Shown: positions 35,171 to 42,417 of the stretch, piece by piece
How the letters are laid out: each line of letters begins with the position of its first letter
Numbering within the stretch: the first letter of the stretch is position 1
Assembly (NCBI GenBank): GCA_902599955.1
Contig: CACKHK010000005.1
Span: 1 to 58,195 of the forward strand
Direction of reading: 5' to 3'
Length of the DNA: 58,195 bases
Source of the DNA: an uncultured Pelagibacteraceae bacterium
GTDB taxonomy: Bacteria; Pseudomonadota; Alphaproteobacteria; Pelagibacterales; Pelagibacteraceae
The notes under the pieces: generated by a model
Databases searched by the model: none
The model's input: the letters and a program-made list of their open reading frames with translations, nothing else
Told to the model about the DNA's origin: nothing
Program-made: the position numbers and the translations under genes

Positions 35171-35896
35171 TTAACTTTTATAATCTGGCTCTTCTTTATC
35201 TAAAATGATCCTAATTTGAGATAAAAATAAATTTGCGAAATCTGTGGGAAAATTTTCATGTTCCTCTGCAGTTTTTTCTGCAATTTCATGGCTTACAACA
35301 TTAAGTTCCTGGTTTGTTGATAGAGCTGTAAGATATGTTTCCGCTGCTCTCTCAAAATAATAAAGAGAGTTAAAACCTTCAGCCACTGTTCTTCCTGTGG
35401 TTAAAATTCCATGATTTGCAAGTAACATGTGTTGTTTGTTTCCTAAAGCATTTGCCATCTTAATGGACTCTTCTTCTAGTCCTAGACCTCCAAATTCTTT
35501 GAATGCAGATACTCTATTGTAAAACATCATTGTATTTTGATCGATAGGTTTCATAACAGGGTCTTTAAGAGTGGAGAGGGCAGTTGCATATTTTGAGTGA
35601 ACATGAAAAATGCATCTTGCATGTGGTGCTTTTTCATGTATCGCGCTATGTATATATAGAGCTGTTGGATCAATTATGTCTGGTTTATTCTTTAGTTCTT
35701 CCTTATTTTCTTTTGTCACCAAGATTAAATCACTTGCCTTCATATTACTAAAATGAATGCCTGCCTTATTTACGTAAAAATCAGAAGAGTCAGGGACGCA
35801 TGCACTAAAATGGTTTGCAACACCCTCGTGCATATTTAGTCTTGCTGTCCATCTAAAAGTAGCAGCTAATTCTTTCTGTAATTCAGATATTTCCAT
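35171..35896 (-). CDS. Class II aldolase/adducin family protein
   Basis: 241 residues with the fuculose-aldolase/adducin fold. The metal-binding His pair is in FHVHSKYATALS, the third His is in ANHGILTTGRT, and the N-terminal region (LNMHEGVANHFSACVP) matches the family. It is the first gene of the minus arm, starting only 35 bp from the divergent cdhC-like gene. The general reaction is retro-aldol cleavage or decarboxylation of a hydroxy or keto acid. The true substrate is unknown. Confidence 0.82.
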   Translation of the reverse strand: MEISELQKELAATFRWTARLNMHEGVANHFSACVPDSSDFYVNKAGIHFSNMKASDLILVTKENKEELKNKPDIIDPTALYIHSAIHEKAPHARCIFHVHSKYATALSTLKDPVMKPIDQNTMMFYNRVSAFKEFGGLGLEEESIKMANALGNKQHMLLANHGILTTGRTVAEGFNSLYYFERAAETYLTALSTNQELNVVSHEIAEKTAEEHENFPTDFANLFLSQIRIILDKEEPDYKS

Positions 35897-35931
35897 TTAT
35901 ATGATTTTAAAATATAGTTGAAAAATAAATT

Positions 35932-36819
35932 ATGAACAATAACGTTTTTATCTCATGCGCGGTTACTGGGTCTGGAGATACTGCAAGCAAACATCCTGAT
36001 TTACCAAAAACTCCAGAGCAAATAGCTAAATCCGCAATAGAAGCAGCAAAGGCAGGTGCTGCAATTGCTCATATTCATGTAAGAGAAGAGGACGGTACGC
36101 CAAGCAGAAGACTGGAATTATATAAAGAAGTAGTAGATAGAATTAGATCAAGCGAAACAGATGTCATTTTAAATTTAACAACTGGGATGGGCGGAGATTT
36201 AGACATTGGTCAAGGTAAAAATCCGTTAGAGTTTGGTCCAATGACTGATATGGCAAATGTAATGGAAAGAATAGCTAATGCAGAACAATTTTTACCCGAA
36301 ATTTGTACTTTAGATGCTGGTACATTAAATTTTGGAGATGGTTCTGTAATTACAGTTAATACACCAAATGATTTAAGAAAGGCTGCAAAAAAATTACAAG
36401 AAATTAAAGTTAAACCAGAGATAGAGGCATTTGATTTAGGAAATATGTGGTTTGGATCACAATTGTACAAAGAAGGTTTGCTTGATGATCCACCAATGTT
36501 TCAAATGTGTTTAGGTATTCCTTGGGGAGCTCCTGCTACTCCATTAGCAATGCAAGCCATGAAAGACATAATGCCTAAAGAAGGAGTGTGGTCAGGTTTT
36601 GCAATTTCAAAAAACGAAATGCCATTTGTAGCTCAAACAGTTGTTATGGGAGGAAACCCAAGAGTAGGTTTGGAAGATAACCTATATTTATCAAAGGGCA
36701 AACTAGCAACAAATGCTCAATTAGTAGAGAAAGCAATAAGGATAGTTACAGATCTTGGAGCATCAATAATGACAGCAGAGGAAACTAGGACAAAACTTAA
36801 GCTTGTTAAACACAAGTAA
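35932..36819 (+). CDS. cdhC: Beta-keto acid cleavage enzyme (BKACE), 3-dehydrocarnitine-cleaving type
   Basis: 295 residues of the DUF849/BKACE family, which condenses a beta-keto acid with acetyl-CoA and splits it into acetoacetate and a new acyl-CoA. Conserved N-terminal motif CAVTGSGDT...KHPDLP and zinc ligands His47 and His49 (AHIHVRE) are visible, and GVWSGFAISKNEMPF lies near the C terminus. The adjacent carnitine dehydrogenase (TAATG overlap) makes 3-dehydrocarnitine the likely substrate, with betainyl-CoA as product, as for Pseudomonas CdhC. The leader is too short for a normal ribosome binding site. Confidence 0.85.
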   Translation: MNNNVFISCAVTGSGDTASKHPDLPKTPEQIAKSAIEAAKAGAAIAHIHVREEDGTPSRRLELYKEVVDRIRSSETDVILNLTTGMGGDLDIGQGKNPLEFGPMTDMANVMERIANAEQFLPEICTLDAGTLNFGDGSVITVNTPNDLRKAAKKLQEIKVKPEIEAFDLGNMWFGSQLYKEGLLDDPPMFQMCLGIPWGAPATPLAMQAMKDIMPKEGVWSGFAISKNEMPFVAQTVVMGGNPRVGLEDNLYLSKGKLATNAQLVEKAIRIVTDLGASIMTAEETRTKLKLVKHK

Positions 36820-37763
36820 TGTTAAATATTAAAAAAGTTGCTGTAGTTGGAACAGGTGTAATCGGAATAGGGTGGATTATAAGATTTCTAGCTCATAATA
36901 AAATCGTTCATGCTTACGATAAAAATCTTAAGCAAAAAAAAATTTTGATTAATGAAATTAAAAGAGCACTTCCATATGTAAAAAAACTTTTTAACAAAAA
37001 AAAAGTAAATTTAAATAATTTAAAATTTTTCCTATCTTTAGAAGAAGCAGTTAAAGATGCTGATTTTATTCAAGAATGTGCACCAGAAAATTATAATTTA
37101 AAAACTGTTTTAATGAGGGATATTTCTAAAAGTTGCAAAAAAAAAGTTTTAATTTCATCAAGTTCTTCAGGATTGTTGCCATCAAAGATTTTTTCAAAAT
37201 GTAAAAATATTCAGAGAGGTATTATTGGCCATCCATTCAATCCTGTATATTTGTTACCTTTGGTAGAGATAGTTCCTAGTAAAAAAACTAGTGAGAAATC
37301 TTTAAAAATTGCAAATAAATTTTATAAGTCAATCTCAATGAATCCGATAGTTCTAAAAAAAGAATTACCTGGTTATTTATCTGATAGACTTCAAGAAGCC
37401 TTATGGAGAGAGGCGTTACATATTATAAATGATGGATATGCTACAACTGAGGATTTAGATAGAGCCATAGAGGATGGTCCTGGTTTAAGATATTCTTTAA
37501 TGGGAACATTTTTAACCTTCCATTTAGCGGGTGGAAAGGCTGGGATGAAGCATATGTTGGAACAGTTTGGGCCAGCATTAAAACTTCCATGGACTAAGCT
37601 TAAGGCGCCAAAATTGTCAAAAAAGCTCTCAGAAAGGTTGATTTCAGGCACAAAAAAACAAGCTAAAGGAAAATCAATAAATCAACTGTCAAATATAAGA
37701 GACGAGTATTTAGTCAACTTACAACTATTTAGAAAAAAATATGAAAATAAAATTAGAAAATAG
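36819..37763 (+). CDS. cdhA: L-carnitine dehydrogenase (3-hydroxyacyl-CoA dehydrogenase family)
   Basis: 314 residues. The N-terminal NAD motif is VAVVGTGVIGIGWIIRFLAH, a form of GxGxIG. Catalytic residues of the 3-hydroxyacyl-CoA dehydrogenase family are present: Ser/Thr region ISSSSSGLLPS, His in GHPFNPVYLLPLVEIV, and the C-terminal domain with a long helix bundle. The enzyme oxidises L-carnitine to 3-dehydrocarnitine with NAD. Coupled translation to cdhC and the thioesterase on the other strand support the assignment over a fatty-acid role. Length is close to the short, single-enzyme form of carnitine dehydrogenase (about 320 residues). Confidence 0.85.
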   Translation: MLNIKKVAVVGTGVIGIGWIIRFLAHNKIVHAYDKNLKQKKILINEIKRALPYVKKLFNKKKVNLNNLKFFLSLEEAVKDADFIQECAPENYNLKTVLMRDISKSCKKKVLISSSSSGLLPSKIFSKCKNIQRGIIGHPFNPVYLLPLVEIVPSKKTSEKSLKIANKFYKSISMNPIVLKKELPGYLSDRLQEALWREALHIINDGYATTEDLDRAIEDGPGLRYSLMGTFLTFHLAGGKAGMKHMLEQFGPALKLPWTKLKAPKLSKKLSERLISGTKKQAKGKSINQLSNIRDEYLVNLQLFRKKYENKIRK

Positions 37764-37799
37764 ATATCTAAAGAAAAATTAAAATGGTAAATTAAACAC

Positions 37800-38834
37800 A
37801 TGGACTTTAACCACTTCTTAACTAGCTATATGCCGGATACAAATGTAGGTTCAAAACAACATTTTAAAAATATGTTGGAAGAATGTGTTGTTGCAGAGAA
37901 ACTTGGTTATGCAACAGTATCAATTCCTGAACATCATTTAATAAATTTACTTATGATGCCATCACCTTTGCAGATGGCTGTAAAAATTGCATCTATCACG
38001 AAAAATATTAAAATCACAACTGGAATAGTTGTTTTACCTCTTCATGATATGAGAACATATGCTGGTGAAGTCGCAACAGCAGATATTTTAACTGATGGGA
38101 GATTAATTTTAGGTGTTGGAAGAGGTGCTTTTGCTTGGGAGATGCAAAGATTAGGAACTCCAATTGAAAAATCAAAGGAAAAATTTATTGAATCACTCGA
38201 GGTTTTACAATTATTGTTAAAAAATAAAGAGGTTTCATATAAAGGTAAATTTTATGACTTTGAACCTATTACTATTATGCCTCGACCAATAAGCAATCCT
38301 GTACAAATGATGATAGCTGCCATGAATTTAGAAAGTATTAAAGATGCAGCATCAAGGGGATTTCATGTTCAATCAACAGTATTGTCAGGTACTAAAGATC
38401 TTTTATTAAGTAGAGTGAATGCGTTTAAAGAAGGTTGTACAAAGTTAGGAGAAGAGGGAAAACTACTAAAACTTTCTATGCAACGTATGGCTTATTTAGC
38501 GAAAGATGAAAATGAAGCTAGAGAAAAAACAAAACTTGCTTACGAATATTACAAACGATTTGATAATATGTTTACTGGTCCTGGTAAAGTAAATGAAGGA
38601 AATATTGAAGCTTTACCTAGAAAACAAACTTTAGATGAATTAAAAGAAAATCTTTTAATCTGTCCTCTGAATGAGATGATTGATAAGTTAAGTGTCTATG
38701 CCGAGGCTGGAGTTGACGAAATTATTCTTAGTTCAAGTTTTGGTCAATCACAAAAAGATTTAATAGAGTCGATGCATAGAATTGGTGAAAATGTAATTCC
38801 ATATTTTAAAAAATCAAATATTCAAGTAGCATAA
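37800..38834 (+). CDS. LLM class flavin-dependent oxidoreductase
   Basis: 344 residues with the bacterial-luciferase fold: PEHHLINLLMMPSPLQMAV near residue 45, TKNIKITTGIVVLPLHDM, and GRLILGVGRGAFAWEMQRLG for flavin phosphate binding. It lies 36 bases after cdhA and six bases before an alpha/beta hydrolase. The pair mirrors the LLM-plus-hydrolase arrangement in the operon at 22804-29365. Likely a monooxygenase on a small nitrogen or sulfur compound; the actual substrate is unknown. Confidence 0.85.
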   Translation: MDFNHFLTSYMPDTNVGSKQHFKNMLEECVVAEKLGYATVSIPEHHLINLLMMPSPLQMAVKIASITKNIKITTGIVVLPLHDMRTYAGEVATADILTDGRLILGVGRGAFAWEMQRLGTPIEKSKEKFIESLEVLQLLLKNKEVSYKGKFYDFEPITIMPRPISNPVQMMIAAMNLESIKDAASRGFHVQSTVLSGTKDLLLSRVNAFKEGCTKLGEEGKLLKLSMQRMAYLAKDENEAREKTKLAYEYYKRFDNMFTGPGKVNEGNIEALPRKQTLDELKENLLICPLNEMIDKLSVYAEAGVDEIILSSSFGQSQKDLIESMHRIGENVIPYFKKSNIQVA

Positions 38835-38840
38835 ATATCT

Positions 38841-39611
38841 ATGAATATCATAGATTGTAATTTTTCAGTAACAGGATCTGGACCTGCAATTTTTTTTACC
38901 CATGGAGTAGGAGGAGCAGAGGATGCATGGAGGTTCATAGTTCCAAAACTTAAAGATAGGTTCACAGTTGTAACTTATGATTTAAGAGGCCACGGAAAAT
39001 CACCCGTAAGTAACAAAGATTTTAATCTAGATGATCTTGTTTTAGATCTTGAGAGAGTTAGAGAAAGAACAGGTATAGAAAAAGCCCATTTTATGGGGCA
39101 TTCTTTAGGAGGTATGATTGCTCCTGCTTATGCAAGAAAATTTCCCGAAAGAGTAATTTCAGTAGGTTTATTATCAACGGTGGCAGGAAGATCGGAAGAA
39201 GATAAACAAAAAGTGTGGAACGTTATTTCTGATTTAAAAAATAAAGGTGTTGAACAAACTTTAAAAAATTTAACCACGAGGTGGTTTACAGATGACTTCA
39301 TAGAAAAGAATCCTGATCTTGTATCAAGAAGATTAAATCAGGTTATAGATACAGACAAAGATGTTTTTATAAACGTATTTAAAATATATGCAGAAACTGA
39401 GATGATTTCATGGTTAAAAGAAATTAAGAAGCCATGTTTATTTATGACAGGAGAAAATGATGGAGGTTGTACACCTTCTCACAATGAGAGAATGTCAAAT
39501 GAGATTGAAATTTCTAAATTGGTTATAATACCAAATGTAAAACACTCTTTTTTGATAGAGGCTCCTGAGCAAATAACAAATAACTTATTAGGATTTATTG
39601 AAAGTTTATAA
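38841..39611 (+). CDS. Alpha/beta-fold hydrolase
   Basis: 256 residues. Oxyanion hole HGVGGAEDAWRF, nucleophile Ser in MGHSLGGMIAP, Asp in TGENDGGCTPS and His in NVKHSFLIE give a full triad. The cap contains RWFTDDFIEKNPDLV, nearly matching the paralogue at 25139-25912. Following an LLM gene by six bases, it probably processes the LLM product. It ends four bases from the convergent SDR gene. Confidence 0.85.
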   Translation: MNIIDCNFSVTGSGPAIFFTHGVGGAEDAWRFIVPKLKDRFTVVTYDLRGHGKSPVSNKDFNLDDLVLDLERVRERTGIEKAHFMGHSLGGMIAPAYARKFPERVISVGLLSTVAGRSEEDKQKVWNVISDLKNKGVEQTLKNLTTRWFTDDFIEKNPDLVSRRLNQVIDTDKDVFINVFKIYAETEMISWLKEIKKPCLFMTGENDGGCTPSHNERMSNEIEISKLVIIPNVKHSFLIEAPEQITNNLLGFIESL

Positions 39612-39615
39612 AAAC

Positions 39616-40401
39616 TTAATGCATTCTTAAAGTGTTTCCATCTACACCAATAACTTGTCCTGAAATTCTAGAAGACTCATCTGAAATTAAATAGCAACAC
39701 ATATTTCCAATATCTTTTTCATAAACCCAAGTGTTTAGAGATGTCATAGAAACGAACTCACTTTCAACAGCTTTTTTAGAAATTTTTAAAAATTTTGCTT
39801 TATCTCTGATTACTCTACCCATCCTGTCTCCTTTTACAGTTCCAGGACAAATCGCATTAACTCTAATTTTAAATTTTCCTAATTCCATTGCTAAGGTTTT
39901 TGTCATTCCCACAACTGCCCATTTACTTGCTGAATACGGAGATCTTAATGGAAAACCAAATATACCTGCAGTAGAAGATAGATTAACTACAGAACCACCT
40001 TTATTTTTTTTTAACATTGGAATTGCAAATTTTGAAAAAATAAAATGACTAATTACATTTATTTTTAATGTTTGTTCCCAATCTTTTGTCTTAAGTTTTT
40101 CCATAGTTCCAGTTGGACCTGCTACTCCAACATTATTAATTAGAGCATCAATTTTTTGTGTTTTTTTTTTAATTTCTCTAAAAAAATTAGTCACATCGTT
40201 TTCATTTGAAGCATCACAATGAAAACTAAACAATCTTTTATTATTTAATGGATGTTTTTTTAATTTATTTATTGATTTTTGATCTATGTCACACAAAAAT
40301 ACTTTTGCACCTTTTTCAAGACACTCTTTTACTGTCGCCCAACCAATCCCTGTAGCACCAGCAGAAATAATTATCTTTTTACTTTTAAAATTATATGACA
40401 T
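39616..40401 (-). CDS. SDR family NAD(P)-dependent oxidoreductase
   Basis: A classical short-chain dehydrogenase of 261 residues. The cofactor motif is SAGATGIGWATV, NNVGVAG follows the fourth strand, and the catalytic Ser (VVNLSSTAG) and YxxxK (PYSASKWA) are in place. The C-terminal substrate loop does not identify an alcohol. It is the last gene of the minus unit ProV1-PhyH-SDR and may oxidise a hydroxylated product of the PhyH oxygenase. That link is inference. Confidence 0.87.
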   Translation of the reverse strand: MSYNFKSKKIIISAGATGIGWATVKECLEKGAKVFLCDIDQKSINKLKKHPLNNKRLFSFHCDASNENDVTNFFREIKKKTQKIDALINNVGVAGPTGTMEKLKTKDWEQTLKINVISHFIFSKFAIPMLKKNKGGSVVNLSSTAGIFGFPLRSPYSASKWAVVGMTKTLAMELGKFKIRVNAICPGTVKGDRMGRVIRDKAKFLKISKKAVESEFVSMTSLNTWVYEKDIGNMCCYLISDESSRISGQVIGVDGNTLRMH

Positions 40402-40409
40402 TATTTTAT

Positions 40410-41261
40410 TTAATCAGCTAAACCGTCAGATCTAACTTTATTTCTTTCTATATGTATGGGCAACACCTTTCCATAAATTGCTTTAGAATGTTCAGGTGTA
40501 TTTACTCTCCATGGATCTAATACATATGCTGGTATGCACATGTAACGTGAGGTTTTTCCTATTATTTTGGTTACTCTATGCATAGTAAATCGTCCTTTAA
40601 ATATTTGTAAATCACCAGGTTTTAGTTCAAGTTGTTTAACTTTTGAACGATCTCCATCTAATACTTTTTTTACTTCATCAAATCTTTCATTTCCTGGTTC
40701 TCTTATATTTGGACAATACTCAAATATCCCACCTTGATCTGGTTTTTGTATCATAAGACTTAAAGTAAATTCACAACTATCAAAATGCCAAGGCAATATG
40801 CCATCAGGCTCCATTACATTATAAGCATGACAAGCTAAGGGATCAGCCCATCTATAAATTGGAGAAATTCCTAGACAAGCGGACACGAATTTAAGTAGCT
40901 CTTCAGTTTCGTAAAGAAATTTCATTTCGGAGTTTTTTGCAAAACAATCAGAGTTTAGATATCCATTGTATCTGTTCATAAAAATTCTTTTTGGATGATC
41001 CTTAGGAAGAGAGGGGTCATCTTTTGCATAAAGATATGCATTGATACTTTCTTTAGACATATAAACTTCATCTAGCTGTTGCTCTAACTCTTTTCTAATA
41101 ACTGCTAAAGAATTTGGTAAAATAAAGTTTGGAATTACTGAACAACTATCATTTTCTAATTCTGCTTTACATTTTTCAATTATTTTTTTTATTTTGTGAG
41201 ATTGTAAGTCGTGAATAGGATATTTTTCTAAATCAACAATTTTGCTTAAGTTTTTTTCCAT
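40410..41261 (-). CDS. Phytanoyl-CoA dioxygenase (PhyH)-like Fe(II)/2OG oxygenase
   Basis: 283 residues. The iron-binding triad is His159-Phe-Asp161 (LPWHFDSCEF) and His228 (RFTMHRVTK), and the GDLQIFKGR stretch before the distal His is typical of this fold. Resemblance is to bacterial PhyH-like enzymes that hydroxylate small acids or amines rather than to true phytanoyl-CoA hydroxylase. It lies between a ProV-type ATPase and an SDR, both on the minus strand, in a betaine-related neighbourhood. Substrate unknown. Confidence 0.84.
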   Translation of the reverse strand: MEKNLSKIVDLEKYPIHDLQSHKIKKIIEKCKAELENDSCSVIPNFILPNSLAVIRKELEQQLDEVYMSKESINAYLYAKDDPSLPKDHPKRIFMNRYNGYLNSDCFAKNSEMKFLYETEELLKFVSACLGISPIYRWADPLACHAYNVMEPDGILPWHFDSCEFTLSLMIQKPDQGGIFEYCPNIREPGNERFDEVKKVLDGDRSKVKQLELKPGDLQIFKGRFTMHRVTKIIGKTSRYMCIPAYVLDPWRVNTPEHSKAIYGKVLPIHIERNKVRSDGLAD

Positions 41262-41277
41262 AACTGCACAATATAAA

Positions 41278-42303
41278 TTATGAGCTTCTCAGCGATTCTT
41301 GTAATTCTTTATTTGAGATATAACCTTTAGCGTTTCCTTGTTTGTCGACAACTTCGCAATTGGAATTACTACAAACAACTTGAGGTAGAAATTCCTCGAT
41401 AAATTGATCTTCTTCAACTTTAATCAGGTTTGATTTATCTATACCATCTGATTGATTAATAGGTTTCATTATAATTTTTGCTTTTATTACTTTTGTTCTG
41501 TTTACATCTTTTACAAATGCCTCAACATATTCATCTGCCGGGTTCATTATAATTTCTACTGGCGTTCCTACTTGCACAAGTTTTCCAGCATTTAAAATTC
41601 CAATATGATCCCCTAATCGAAGTGACTCATCAAGATCATGAGTAATAAACACTATGGTTTTTTTTAATTCTGCTTGGAGATCTATCAATTGTTTTTGCAT
41701 GTCACTTCTTATCAATGGATCTAATGCTGAAAAAGCTTCGTCCATAAGCATAATGTCAGTATCAGTGGCTAAAGCTCTTGCAAGCCCTACTCGTTGCTGC
41801 ATTCCACCAGATAGTTGAGCTGGATATTGATTTTCAAATCCAGATAAACCTACGGACTCAATTTTCTCCATTGCGGTAGCATTTCTTTTTTCAATTTCCA
41901 CACCTTGCATTTCAAGTCCGTAGCCAACATTCTGTAAAACTGTCTTATGTGGAAATAAGCCAAACCTTTGAAATACCATGCTCATTTTTTGCCTTCTGAA
42001 TTCAATTAATTGCTCTTTATTGAGAGTGGTTACATCCTTGCCTTCAACTAAAATTTCTCCAGAAGTAGGATCTATCAATCTATTTAAGTGTCTGATTAAT
42101 GTAGATTTTCCAGATCCAGATAAACCCATGCACACAAAGGTTTCTCCTTCCTCAATTTTTAAAGAAACATTATCTAATCCAACTGTATGTCCTGTTTGCT
42201 CTAAAACTTCCTCTTTAGTAGCACCCTCTTGAACCATTTTTAGAACACTAGATGGTTTAGGCCCGAAAATTTTATATACGTTATTGATTTCAATTTTTGA
42301 CAT
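41278..42303 (-). CDS. proV: Glycine betaine/proline-type ABC transporter ATP-binding protein (ProV1)
   Basis: 341 residues. Walker A is GLSGSGKST, signature LSGGMQQR, Walker B IMLMDEAFSALDP and the switch His is in FITHDLDESLRLGDHIG. The N-terminal extension (IFGPKPSSVLKMVQEG) and C-terminal ~80 residues are typical of OpuAA/ProV proteins. The C-terminal part looks like a shortened CBS-type regulatory region. Unlike a normal operon, no permease or binding protein lies beside it. The ProW and ProX genes are about 2 kb away. It is a diverged paralogue of the ATPase at 47541. Both may serve the one permease, or this one may serve a system outside the window. Confidence 0.88.
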   Translation of the reverse strand: MSKIEINNVYKIFGPKPSSVLKMVQEGATKEEVLEQTGHTVGLDNVSLKIEEGETFVCMGLSGSGKSTLIRHLNRLIDPTSGEILVEGKDVTTLNKEQLIEFRRQKMSMVFQRFGLFPHKTVLQNVGYGLEMQGVEIEKRNATAMEKIESVGLSGFENQYPAQLSGGMQQRVGLARALATDTDIMLMDEAFSALDPLIRSDMQKQLIDLQAELKKTIVFITHDLDESLRLGDHIGILNAGKLVQVGTPVEIIMNPADEYVEAFVKDVNRTKVIKAKIIMKPINQSDGIDKSNLIKVEEDQFIEEFLPQVVCSNSNCEVVDKQGNAKGYISNKELQESLRSS

Positions 42304-42403
42304 TTTTTAAAAGTCTAATTCTTTTAATGCATCAAAGCAAACCTACAATTAAATAAATAAAAAGCTTTCAACCATTAATTGAATTGAAATTTTTACCATT
42401 TTA

Positions 42404-42409
42404 TATAAT
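42404..42409 (+). promoter_or_regulatory. Perfect TATAAT -10 element directly before the gamma-butyrobetaine hydroxylase start
   Basis: TATAAT ends eight bases before ATG 42418, so transcription would start at or within about two bases of the start codon and make a leaderless mRNA. A -35 match is weak: TTGAAT at 42379-42384 gives a 19-base spacer, TTGAAA at 42384-42389 a 14-base one. No Shine-Dalgarno sequence is seen, which agrees with leaderless translation. Confidence 0.4.
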
Positions 42410-42417
42410 TATTTATC

